From contig CAYGSU010000037.1 of NCBI GenBank assembly GCA_964352715.1, positions 1 to 39,265 of the forward strand: a stretch of DNA of 39,265 bases. Direction: 5' to 3'. The notes under the pieces were generated by a model. It had not been told where the DNA came from. It did not search any database and saw only the letters and a program-made list of their open reading frames with translations. This document shows, piece by piece, positions 22,452 through 29,891 of the stretch. The stretch is from JAVKBW01 sp964352715 (GTDB lineage Bacteria; Pseudomonadota; Alphaproteobacteria; UBA8366; Aestuariispiraceae). The translations under genes were made by a program, and so were the position numbers. Positions within the stretch are counted from its first letter, which is position 1; every line of letters begins with the position of its first letter.

Positions 22452-24461
22452 TTACCGGTCCGACCCTTCCGGCCGGCCGAAAAGGCTGAAACTGCCACCG
22501 TCATTATCGCCAGCGCTACTGCCCTGCGACGCTGCTGACCTGAGCGGTTTGGCAAAGGGCGTCTCGACAACCGGAACACCGGCCAGCGCCTTTTCCATGA
22601 ACCGCCGCCAGGTGATTGCCGGCAGACCGCCGCCGGAAACGCCGCCTGTTTTACCCACCATTCGGGATGCGTCGTCGTTACCGTACCAGACGCCCGCGAC
22701 CAGGCCCGGCGTGTAGCCGACGAACCAGGCATCGCGGTTAAGCTGGGTTGTACCGGTCTTGCCGCGCGCCACATGGCCGACCGCCTCGCCGCCCAGGGCC
22801 GCGCGGCGACCCGTGCCGCCGTTGACCACCGACATGAGCATCGAATCGAGCCGGGCGGCCGTATCGTAATCGATCAGCGCTTCCTTTGCTGTGCCTGTTT
22901 TTTCGTAAAGGACACGTCCCTTGCCGTCGAGAATGCGCAGGATGCCGAAGGGCACCGTCTGGTTGCCGCCGTTGGCCAGCACGGCATAGGCGCCGGTCAG
23001 TTCCAGTAGCGAGACTTCATGAACCCCCAGCGCGATCGACCGGTCTGGCCGCATCGGGCTGGTGATGCCCAGCCTGCGCGCGGCGGCGACGACCGCCTTG
23101 CGGCCGGCAAGTTCGCCAACCTGCACGGAGGCGGGGTTGAGCGACCGGGCAAAGGCCTCGCGCATGGTCACCGGGCCGGTCTGTTCGCTTGCGACAGAGC
23201 GGGGCGCCCATCCGTCAAGATTGAGTTTGCTGGCGTCAACGATGCTGTCCGGCGTCAGACCCGATTCCAGCCCGGCCAGATAGACGAACAGCTTGAAGGT
23301 CGAACCGGGTTGCCGCTGGGCCTGTACCGCGCGATTGAAGGGTGACCGGCTCCAGTCCGATCCACCGACCATGGCGACCACCGCGCCGTCGGGGCGCATG
23401 GCGACCAGCGCGCCGTTGCCGACCGCGTAATCCTTGCCGTCGGCGATACCGGACTGGATTGCCGCCTGGGCGGCAGACTGGATGCGCCGGTCGAGCGTGG
23501 TTTCGATTACAAGGTCGCGGTCGACGCCGCCGACCAGGTCGCCGGCCCGGCTGGTGATCCAGTCAGTATAGTAGCGGACAATGTTGCTGTTAGGGCGTGT
23601 CGATGGCGGGCGGGCAGTCAGTTTCTTTGCAGCGGCAATCTTTCCGTCGTCGACCCAGCCGGTCTGCTCCAGGGCGGTCAGCACGATTCGGGCACGGGTG
23701 GTGGCGCGTTCCGGACTGGCGACCGGGTTGTAGCGACTGGGCGCTTTCGGCAGACCGGCGAGGATAGCGGCCTCGAACAGACCGACTTTGCGTGCGGGTT
23801 TGTCGAAGTAGCGCTGCGCGGCGGCGTCGATGCCGTACGCACCCGATCCCAGATAGATCCGGTTCAGGTAGATTTCCAGAATCTGGTCCTTCGTGAAGGT
23901 CGCTTCCATCCAGAAGGCCAGCAGCGCTTCCTGCACCTTGCGCTTGAGCGTGCGGTCGGGGCTCAGGAAAAGGTTTTTCGCAACCTGCTGGGTGATCGTG
24001 CTGCCGCCTTCACGCACCACACCAGCGGTGATATTCACCCAGATCGCCCGCGCCAGACCGATCGGGTCAAGGCCCTGATGGTCATAGAACCGGCGGTCTT
24101 CGATGGCCAGAAAGGCCTGCGGCAGATGGGGCGGCAGGTCGGCGATGGTGACCGGATCGCCGAAATCCGCGCCTTGTCGGGTCAGCACCGATCCGTCCGA
24201 CGCCAGAACCGTCAGCACAGGCTTGCGCATCGACGCCGCATTGATATCGGCGACATCTGCAATGTCCCAGGCGAAATAGCCGATCAGCCCGGTCAGGCCG
24301 ATGGCGCACCAGATTGCGATTGCGATTACGCCACGGATGAGGCGTCCGCGCCAGGTTCGTTTTGACGGTGAGGCCGCGGCCGGTTTCGCGCGACGCGTGC
24401 CGGTTGCCGCCTTTGCCTTTTTGGCGCGGGTTTTGGTTTTCGATTGCTTTGATTTGGCCAT
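22452..24461 (-). CDS. Class A penicillin-binding protein (glycosyltransferase/transpeptidase)
   Basis: A 669-residue PBP1-type enzyme that polymerises and cross-links peptidoglycan. A basic, Lys/Ala-rich cytoplasmic N-terminus (1-38) precedes one membrane anchor (about 42-66). The GT51 domain has the catalytic Glu121 in AIEDRRFYDHQG, GGSTITQQVAKNLFLS and EIYLNRIYLGSGAYGID. The transpeptidase domain has the SxxK nucleophile Ser387 (PGSTFK), SxN at Ser440-Leu-Asn442 and KTG at 568-570. The C-terminus is a Ser/Gly-rich, probably disordered tail. It is shorter than E. coli PBP1a and lacks its OB-fold insert, resembling other compact alphaproteobacterial PBP1 forms. Confidence 0.93.
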   Translation of the reverse strand: MAKSKQSKTKTRAKKAKAATGTRRAKPAAASPSKRTWRGRLIRGVIAIAIWCAIGLTGLIGYFAWDIADVADINAASMRKPVLTVLASDGSVLTRQGADFGDPVTIADLPPHLPQAFLAIEDRRFYDHQGLDPIGLARAIWVNITAGVVREGGSTITQQVAKNLFLSPDRTLKRKVQEALLAFWMEATFTKDQILEIYLNRIYLGSGAYGIDAAAQRYFDKPARKVGLFEAAILAGLPKAPSRYNPVASPERATTRARIVLTALEQTGWVDDGKIAAAKKLTARPPSTRPNSNIVRYYTDWITSRAGDLVGGVDRDLVIETTLDRRIQSAAQAAIQSGIADGKDYAVGNGALVAMRPDGAVVAMVGGSDWSRSPFNRAVQAQRQPGSTFKLFVYLAGLESGLTPDSIVDASKLNLDGWAPRSVASEQTGPVTMREAFARSLNPASVQVGELAGRKAVVAAARRLGITSPMRPDRSIALGVHEVSLLELTGAYAVLANGGNQTVPFGILRILDGKGRVLYEKTGTAKEALIDYDTAARLDSMLMSVVNGGTGRRAALGGEAVGHVARGKTGTTQLNRDAWFVGYTPGLVAGVWYGNDDASRMVGKTGGVSGGGLPAITWRRFMEKALAGVPVVETPFAKPLRSAASQGSSAGDNDGGSFSLFGRPEGSDR

Positions 24462-24571
24462 CCGCAGCCCTTACACGGATTCGGCCCGCATATCTCAATA
24501 CCTGTCGTATCGAAACACGCAATATCGATTTTGTTGCAGTTTTAACTCGTTCCAAAAAAAGGGCTAGAACT

Positions 24572-24585
24572 TTGGATAAGATCAA
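24572..24585. promoter_or_regulatory. Possible FNR/FixK-type box upstream of irr
   Basis: TTGGATAAGATCAA matches eight of the ten specified bases of TTGAT-N4-ATCAA. It lies 36 bases before the irr ATG, near an A/T-rich TATATT stretch. The match could be chance. Confidence 0.25.
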
Positions 24586-24621
24586 TTATATATTATTCAA
24601 GTCGTCTACGGAGAAGTATCG

Positions 24622-25032
24622 ATGCGTCCTTTTGCAAAATCGATTGATCTGTTGCGTGACGCCGGGTTGCGCCCGACGCGTCAACGCATGGCGTTGGCGC
24701 GTCTGCTGTTTGACAAGGAAGACCGCCATGTAACGGCGGAAGTGCTGCATGCTCAGGCGCGCGACGAAGATATCAAGGTATCACTCGCCACGGTTTACAA
24801 CACATTGAACCAGTTTCGCGACGCCGGACTGGTGCGTGAGGTTGTGGTTGAGCCGGGCCGGTCCTATTTCGACACCAATGTCGAAAACCATCATCATTTC
24901 TTCAACGTCGATAACGGCGAACTGAGCGATATTCCGGTAACGGAAGTCTCCGTCAGCGCCTTGCCGACGCCACCACCGGGCACGTTGATCGACCGGGTCG
25001 ATGTCGTCGTCCGTGTGTCGAAAAGCGGTTGA
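24622..25032 (+). CDS. irr: Iron response regulator Irr (Fur family)
   Basis: A 136-residue Fur-superfamily repressor/activator that reports iron status through heme. The winged helix has LRDAGLRPTRQRMALARLLF and KVSLATVYNTLNQFRDAGL. The heme/metal region has the signature three histidines at 90-92 (ENHHHFF), and YFDTNVENHHHFF is a specific Irr block that separates it from Fur, Zur and PerR. The N-terminal Cys-Pro heme motif of Bradyrhizobium Irr is absent, as in many other Irr proteins. GGAGA precedes the ATG by seven bases. An ICE-box palindrome lies just downstream, before rubrerythrin. Confidence 0.92.
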   Translation: MRPFAKSIDLLRDAGLRPTRQRMALARLLFDKEDRHVTAEVLHAQARDEDIKVSLATVYNTLNQFRDAGLVREVVVEPGRSYFDTNVENHHHFFNVDNGELSDIPVTEVSVSALPTPPPGTLIDRVDVVVRVSKSG

Positions 25033-25070
25033 ACCGCCTCTTCCTGAAACAGCAGTCCTGTTACAAACAA

Positions 25071-25095
25071 TTATTTTAGAATGGTTCTAAAATAA
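25071..25095. promoter_or_regulatory. Irr-type ICE-box operator of the rubrerythrin operon
   Basis: TTATTTTAGAA (25071-25081) and TTCTAAAATAA (25085-25095) are perfect 11-bp inverted arms around a TGG spacer. The core TTTAGAA-N3-TTCTAAA is the iron control element bound by Irr. It ends directly against the -35 hexamer of the rubrerythrin promoter, so binding would affect polymerase. Confidence 0.85.
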
Positions 25096-25124
25096 TTGAC
25101 GTTTGAATTGGTCTGCGCCATATT
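25096..25124 (+). promoter_or_regulatory. Promoter of the rubrerythrin gene
   Basis: TTGACG (25096-25101), a 17-base spacer and CATATT (25119-25124). The -35 matches the consensus in five of six bases. It adjoins the ICE palindrome and leaves a leader of about 65 bases. Confidence 0.65.
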
Positions 25125-25195
25125 CTGTGACATCGGGTGCGGGCTGTTCAAGCAGGCGCCCGTTCCAGAGGAAACGGACAAATCAGGAGAGTGAA

Positions 25196-25618
25196 ATGCC
25201 GTCGTTAAAGGACTCAAAAACCGAAAACAATCTGAAGGAAGCGTTTGCCGGTGAAAGCCAGGCGAACCGCCGGTACCTGTATTTCGCACAGAAAGCAGAT
25301 ATCGAAGGCTATAACGACGTTGCCGCTGTTTTCCGGTCGACCGCCGAAGGCGAAACCGGCCATGCGCACGGTCACCTGGAGTTTCTCGAAGAAACCGGCG
25401 ACCCGGCAACGGGCGAGCCGATTGGCGACACGGGCCTGAACCTGAAAGCCGCGATTGCCGGCGAAACCCACGAATACACGGATATGTATCCGGGTATGGC
25501 GCGCACGGCGCGTGAAGAAGGGTTCGACGAAATCGCCGATTGGTTCGAAACCCTCGCGAAAGCGGAAAAAAGCCACGCTGGTCGTTTCCAGAAGGCTTTC
25601 GACTCGATGGACGCATAG
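25196..25618 (+). CDS. Rubrerythrin (di-iron domain only)
   Basis: A 140-residue ferritin-like di-iron protein that reduces hydrogen peroxide. Iron ligands fall in the usual blocks: EAFAGESQANRRYLYFA, EGETGHAHGHLEFLEE, AGETHEYTDMYPGMA and LAKAEKSHAGRFQKAF. The C-terminal rubredoxin domain of classical rubrerythrin is missing, so electrons must come from another protein; the Fe-S protein encoded next is a candidate. AGGAGA lies five bases before the ATG at 25196; the frame open to 25103 covers the promoter region and is not used. The ICE box suggests control by Irr. Confidence 0.92.
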   Translation: MPSLKDSKTENNLKEAFAGESQANRRYLYFAQKADIEGYNDVAAVFRSTAEGETGHAHGHLEFLEETGDPATGEPIGDTGLNLKAAIAGETHEYTDMYPGMARTAREEGFDEIADWFETLAKAEKSHAGRFQKAFDSMDA

Positions 25619-25624
25619 CCATCT

Positions 25625-25685
25625 GATCGCACCGGGCCGGACTTTTGGCCAGGCTGAAAACCCGGCCCGGCGCGATCGCTGTTTT
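25625..25685 (+). terminator. Strong hairpin after rubrerythrin
   Basis: A 16-base arm, GATCGCACCGGGCCGG (25625-25640), pairs with CCGGCCCGGCGCGATC (25662-25677) with one mismatch, and TTTT follows at 25682-25685. It probably ends or reduces transcription between rubrerythrin and the Fe-S gene, setting a higher level for the first gene. Confidence 0.65.
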
Positions 25686-25719
25686 AGCGCAAAATTTATA
25701 GATTTTTTGGGAGTGGGCC

Positions 25720-27063
25720 ATGCGGGAAGGCAGCCTGGATGCACCGACACGCCATCCGATTGATTGGCAAAACCCTGACTTCTACGACGAAGCGAAGCTC
25801 GATGAGGAACTTCGGCGGGTTTTTGACATCTGTCACGGATGCCGCCGCTGCTTCAATCTTTGCGACAGTTTTCCCAGACTGTTCGATCTGATCGACGATT
25901 CCGAATCCGGTGAACTGGATACGGTGTCCTCTGATGATTTCAAACCCGTCGTTGATGCCTGCACCCTGTGCGACATGTGCTTCATGACGAAGTGCCCCTA
26001 TGTGCCGCCGCACGAATTCAATCTCGATTTTCCGCATCTAATGCTGCGCTACCGCGCCATCGAGCAGAAGAAGGGGCTTGTCGGCGGCATGGAAAAGCAG
26101 ATCACAGAGACCGACCGAAACGGCGCTCTGGCGACGAAAATCTCAGGGCTTGCTAATTGGGCGTCGGGGCGCGGCAATTCGCTGACCCGGGGCTTGATGG
26201 AAAAAGCGGCCCATATTCACCACGAGGCCGTACTGCCGAAATATGCCGGAAAAACCTTTGAAAAGAGCGCCAGGGACACGCCGGTAACAGTGAACAAGGA
26301 TGCGCCGGCGCATGGCCGCAAGGTGGTTTTTTACGCCACCTGCTATGCGAACTACAACAACCCCGAAATCGGCGAGGCAGCGCGCGCCGTTCTGTCGAAA
26401 AATGGTGTTGAATGCGAAATCGCCTATCCCGAATGCTGTGGCATGCCGCAACTGGAACAGGGCGATATCGGCAGGGTGGCCGGCAAGGCTAAATCGGTGG
26501 CGCAGGCTTTCAAGCCCTATATCGACAAGGGGTATGATGTGGTGTCGCTGGTGCCGAGCTGCACCCTGATGATGAAATTTGAATGGCCGCTTATCGTGCC
26601 CGATGACGAGGATGTGAAACGCCTGTCGCGATCTGCCTTCGATATCAGCGAATACATCGTGATGATTGCCAAGAAGGATGGTCTGGCTGACGGACTCGGT
26701 AAACTGGACGGTCAGGTGGCGATCCACATCGCCTGTCATGCCCGGGCCCAGAATATAGGCCAGAAGGCGACAGAGATGATGAAGCTGGTGCCGGAGATCG
26801 ACCTGAAAGTGATCGAGCGATGTTCCGGTCATGGCGGTTCGTGGGGCATCATGACCGAGAATTTCGAGGTCGGTATGAAAGTCGGCCGGCCGGTATTCCG
26901 GCAGGCGGCGGATGGCGGCAAGACGAAATACGTCGCCAGCGAATGCCCGCTGGCGGGACTGCATATCGCACAGGGTGTCGAGCGGGCGGCGGATGACGGC
27001 GACAGTCTGCCCGAAACCGTGCCGCACCCGGTCATCCTGTTCGCGCGGGCCTACGGCCTGTAA
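25720..27063 (+). CDS. HdrD/GlpC-like Fe-S oxidoreductase with CCG domains
   Basis: A 447-residue soluble redox protein. The N-terminus has two [4Fe-4S] ferredoxin motifs: Cys38, 41, 44, 48 (CHGCRRCFNLCD) and Cys81, 84, 87, 92 (CTLCDMCFMTKCP). Two cysteine-rich CCG domains follow, as in heterodisulfide reductase HdrD/HdrB and GlpC. The first has ATCYANYNNPEIG with YPECCGMP. The second has ACHARAQNIG and RCSGHGGSWG, a variant in which one Cys is replaced. It may pass electrons to rubrerythrin or reduce thiols; this is inferred from position. I recall this gene together with rubrerythrin and DUF3501 in other proteobacteria. Confidence 0.88.
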   Translation: MREGSLDAPTRHPIDWQNPDFYDEAKLDEELRRVFDICHGCRRCFNLCDSFPRLFDLIDDSESGELDTVSSDDFKPVVDACTLCDMCFMTKCPYVPPHEFNLDFPHLMLRYRAIEQKKGLVGGMEKQITETDRNGALATKISGLANWASGRGNSLTRGLMEKAAHIHHEAVLPKYAGKTFEKSARDTPVTVNKDAPAHGRKVVFYATCYANYNNPEIGEAARAVLSKNGVECEIAYPECCGMPQLEQGDIGRVAGKAKSVAQAFKPYIDKGYDVVSLVPSCTLMMKFEWPLIVPDDEDVKRLSRSAFDISEYIVMIAKKDGLADGLGKLDGQVAIHIACHARAQNIGQKATEMMKLVPEIDLKVIERCSGHGGSWGIMTENFEVGMKVGRPVFRQAADGGKTKYVASECPLAGLHIAQGVERAADDGDSLPETVPHPVILFARAYGL

Positions 27064-27088
27064 TGAGACGTATAAGAGGAATGTGAGG

Positions 27089-27694
27089 ATGGAAATGGCG
27101 GAAATGGAACGCAAGACCGAGATCACGCGCGCCGATATCATGGATATCGCGGAATACAAGAAGATCCGCGGCGAACGGCGCCAGCACATGGTTGAACTGA
27201 AAAAGCATCGCCGGGTGGAAATCGGGCCGGTCGCGACCTGCTATTTCGAAAGCTTCGAGACGATGTGGCACCAGATTCACGAAATGCTGTATATCGAGAA
27301 AGGCGGCGAGGAACAGATCGCCGATGAACTGTACGCGTACAACCCGCTCATTCCGAAAGGCCACGAGCTGATCGCGACTGTAATGTTCGAGATCGACGAG
27401 CCGATCCGCCGCAAGAACTTTCTGATGCGGCTGGGCGGCGTCGAGGAAACCGCCGTGCTGAAGTTCGACGGGTTTGAAGTGAAGGGCGTGCCGGAGGCGG
27501 ATGTCGACCGCACCAGTGCCGATGGCAAGGCATCGTCAGTTCAGTTTATCCATTTTCCGTTCACCGCTGAACAGGCGGCGGCGTTCAAGCAGGACGGAAC
27601 ACAGGTCCTTATGGGCTTTACGCATCCGGAATACGGCCATCTGACCGTGCTGCCGGAAAGCACGCGCAAAGCGCTGGCGGCCGATCTGAGCTGA
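27089..27694 (+). CDS. DUF3501 family protein
   Basis: A 201-residue soluble protein. Recognised by ITRADIMDIAEYKKIRGERR, RVEIGPVATCYFESFETMW, QIHEMLYIEKGGEEQI, ELYAYNPLIPKG and a C-terminal HPEYGHLTVLPE. No reaction is known. It regularly accompanies the Fe-S protein encoded just upstream (25-base gap). GAGG just upstream supports a start at 27089 or the next ATG at 27095; the conserved part begins after a third ATG at 27104, so the start is uncertain by a few residues. Confidence 0.85.
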   Translation: MEMAEMERKTEITRADIMDIAEYKKIRGERRQHMVELKKHRRVEIGPVATCYFESFETMWHQIHEMLYIEKGGEEQIADELYAYNPLIPKGHELIATVMFEIDEPIRRKNFLMRLGGVEETAVLKFDGFEVKGVPEADVDRTSADGKASSVQFIHFPFTAEQAAAFKQDGTQVLMGFTHPEYGHLTVLPESTRKALAADLS

Positions 27695-27695
27695 C

Positions 27696-27723
27696 TTGCC
27701 GGTATCCGGGCATCGGCTATACT
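27696..27723 (+). promoter_or_regulatory. Promoter, possibly leaderless, of the ICL/PEP-mutase family gene
   Basis: TTGCCG (27696-27701), 16 bases, then TATACT (27718-27723). The ATG at 27730 is seven bases from the end of the -10 hexamer, where transcription should start, and no Shine-Dalgarno sequence precedes it. Confidence 0.5.
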
Positions 27724-27729
27724 CGGCCC

Positions 27730-28727
27730 ATGCCAACATCACCGACGCAAACCGAAAAGTATGAAGCCTTCAAGGCGCTCCATGGGGGTCGCACGGCCTT
27801 CGTGATTCCGAACCCGTGGAATGCCGGAACCGCACGGATTCTGACCGCGANNNNNNNNNNNNNNNNNNNNNNNNNNNNNNNNNNNNNNNNNNNNNNNNNN
27901 NNNNNNNNNNNNNNNNNNNNNNNNNNNNNNNNNNNNNNNNNNNNNNNNNNGCCTTCGTGATTCCGAACCCGTGGAATGCCGGAACCGCACGGATTCTGAC
28001 CGCGATGGGCTTCGAGGCGTTGGCGACGACCAGCGCCGGTCTGGCGTTTTCTCTGGGCTATCTGGATGGCGCCGATTGCGTTTCGCGCGACACGGTGCTG
28101 CAGAATGCCCGAGAGATCGTCGAGGCAACAAACCTGCCCGTATCCGCCGATCTGGAGAACGGGTTTGGTCCGGAACCGGAGACCTGTGCCGAAACGATTC
28201 GTCTGGCGTCGGAAACAGGCCTCGTTGGCGGCTCGATCGAGGATACGACCACCTGCAAGGAAAAGCCGATCTATGATTTCAGCCAGGCGGTGGAAAGGGT
28301 TGCCGCCGCCGTCGAAACCGCGGCCGGCCTGCCGTTTCTGCTGACTGCCCGGGCCGAGAATTTTCTGCATGGCTGCCCCGATCTGGATGACACGATCCGT
28401 CGCCTGCAGGCGTTTTCCGAAGCCGGTGCAGATGTGCTTTATGCGCCGGGCCTGCCGGATATCGAGGCGATCCGCACGGTGTGTGCTTCAGTCGACAAAC
28501 CGGTGAATGTGGTAATGGGTCTGAAGGGCCCGACCTATTCGCTGGAGGAATTGCAGCAGGCCGGGGTTGCCCGCGTCAGTGTCGGCGGTTCCTTTGCCCG
28601 CGCGGCATTCGGCGGGTTTTACGCCGCAGCACAGGAAGTCAAGGAAACCGGCACTTTCACCTATGCCGGCCGGGCGATGCCGGGGTCGGAAATCGCATCT
28701 TTCATGGAATCGACGAAACGCGCCTGA
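27730..28727 (+). CDS. Isocitrate lyase/PEP mutase family protein, interrupted by an assembly gap
   Basis: As written, the gene is broken by 100 N at 27851-27950. The 55 bases before the gap are repeated exactly after it. Removing one copy plus the gap (155 bases) gives a continuous 280-residue frame, the normal size of this family. Blocks are AFVIPNPWNAGTARILTAMG, LPVSADLENGFG (with the conserved Asp-Glu metal region), GGSIEDTT, FLLTARAENFL, GADVLYAPGLPD and RVSVGGSFARAA. Members cleave or rearrange C-C or C-P bonds next to a carboxylate, such as 2-methylisocitrate lyase-like or oxaloacetate-acting enzymes; the substrate here is unknown. Not a real pseudogene in my view. Confidence 0.85.
27796..28005 (+). 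repeat. 55-bp direct duplication flanking a 100-N scaffold gap
   Basis: Bases 27796-27850 and 27951-28005 are identical over 55 positions, with exactly 100 N between them. This is the signature of two contigs that overlap by one k-mer and were scaffolded with a fixed-size gap. Confidence 0.95.
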
Positions 28728-28730
28728 AAT

Positions 28731-29678
28731 CTACATCCATTCGGCGATCATGCGGTGCTGTACGGCCGCCTGCGCGGCAATCCTGTAAAACGAGATCAAC
28801 TCGCGCACCGGGTCGGAAAGCTTGTCGAAGCCTGACATGAACGCAACCACGATGCCGATTTCGGTTTCGCCCTGCACCACGAAATACCCGCCGACGACAA
28901 GCACGGTCAGTGGCGCCAGGGCGTTCAGCAGGTTGATGACGGCCTTCATCGAGAATTTTAGTAGGAAAATCCTCATTCGGTTAGAAAACACGCTGTCCAT
29001 CAGATCATATTTTTTGCCGGATTTCTGTTCGTCTTCGTCGTTTGACAGCGCGTCGCTGAGATCCCTGATCATGGAAAGCCGCTTTTCGATCAGGGCGTTG
29101 ATCCACCGCTGCACAAACGGCACCAGCAACGCCTGGGGAATCAGAAACAGGAAGCTCAAACCGGCAACCACCGGATCGACAATCAGCATGTAGGCGGCGA
29201 TGGCGACTAGCATGCCGGAATTAACGATGGGCTGCGACAGGCCTTCGCCAACGAAACCGCCCAGCTTGTCGACTTCAGCCGTGATGACGGCGACCCGTGA
29301 TCCGCTTTCCTTGTCGTCTGACGTCGCCCCGTCATGCAACCCGGCCAGATGGCCGCGGCAATAGCGAATGGCGCTTTCGCTCAGCCAGCCCTGATACATC
29401 CGCAGGAAAAATTTCAAACCGCCCTGCAGAACCAGAACACCGGCAAAAATACCCCCCAGCGTCAGCAGCAATGAAAGATCGCCCTGTTCGACCGCCGTAT
29501 TGACGATCCGTCGCTGAAGCTCCAGCGGCGCCATGCTCAAGGCGCCGACAACAACGGCAATCAGGCAGATGAATATCTGGTGCTTGCCGCTCATGCGCCA
29601 GACATATTCAAGAAGGGTATCGACTGGCCTGTCGTCGCCGGTTTTTTCAATGTCTCTTGGTTTGTGCAGGCTCCACAT
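28731..29678 (-). CDS. ABC transporter membrane domain protein without an ATPase domain
   Basis: A 315-residue protein with the six-helix fold of type I ABC exporters. An N-terminal helix region (HQIFICLIAVVVGALSM) is followed by the coupling-type segment QRRIVNTAVEQ, and further membrane helices around 80-100, 165-215 and 265-300. It has no Walker A, LSGGQ or Walker B motif, and no ATPase gene is adjacent. It might pair with a separate ATPase, or act as a non-transport relative. I start at the ATG at 29678, with AGGAG ten bases upstream; the frame open to 29849 would cover the yejA leader region. It is convergent with the ICL-like gene. Confidence 0.8.
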   Translation of the reverse strand: MWSLHKPRDIEKTGDDRPVDTLLEYVWRMSGKHQIFICLIAVVVGALSMAPLELQRRIVNTAVEQGDLSLLLTLGGIFAGVLVLQGGLKFFLRMYQGWLSESAIRYCRGHLAGLHDGATSDDKESGSRVAVITAEVDKLGGFVGEGLSQPIVNSGMLVAIAAYMLIVDPVVAGLSFLFLIPQALLVPFVQRWINALIEKRLSMIRDLSDALSNDEDEQKSGKKYDLMDSVFSNRMRIFLLKFSMKAVINLLNALAPLTVLVVGGYFVVQGETEIGIVVAFMSGFDKLSDPVRELISFYRIAAQAAVQHRMIAEWM

Positions 29679-29753
29679 TGGGCCGATGCTCCTGATATTC
29701 GTGATTCGGGGGTGTATAGTTGGCAGGGTTTGCTGAGTCGCCGAAGGGGACAA

Positions 29754-29861
29754 ATGCGAGAAGAGCATAAAACGCAAGGCAGCGCTCATATCTATGTTAT
29801 CAAATACGGCAAATTCGTGGTGGGGCTTGCCGAACAGGGGGTGTGTCACCCATTTTCATAA
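29754..29861 (+). CDS. Possible 35-residue small ORF in the yejA leader
   Basis: An ATG with AAGGGG five bases upstream opens 35 codons (MREEHKTQGSAHIYVIKYGK, then FVVGLAEQGVCHPFS). It lies 30 bases before yejA. A short hairpin GGGTG/CACCC (29839-29851) lies at its 3' end. It could be a leader peptide or chance; no family is recognised. Confidence 0.22.
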   Translation: MREEHKTQGSAHIYVIKYGKFVVGLAEQGVCHPFS

Positions 29862-29891
29862 AAACACTGTGACGATATGTAAGGAAGCCCT

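Noticed and set aside
27730..28727. Reading the N-interrupted gene as two genes or a pseudogene
   Set aside because: The exact 55-bp duplication around a fixed 100-N gap explains the break, and collapsing it gives one intact frame.
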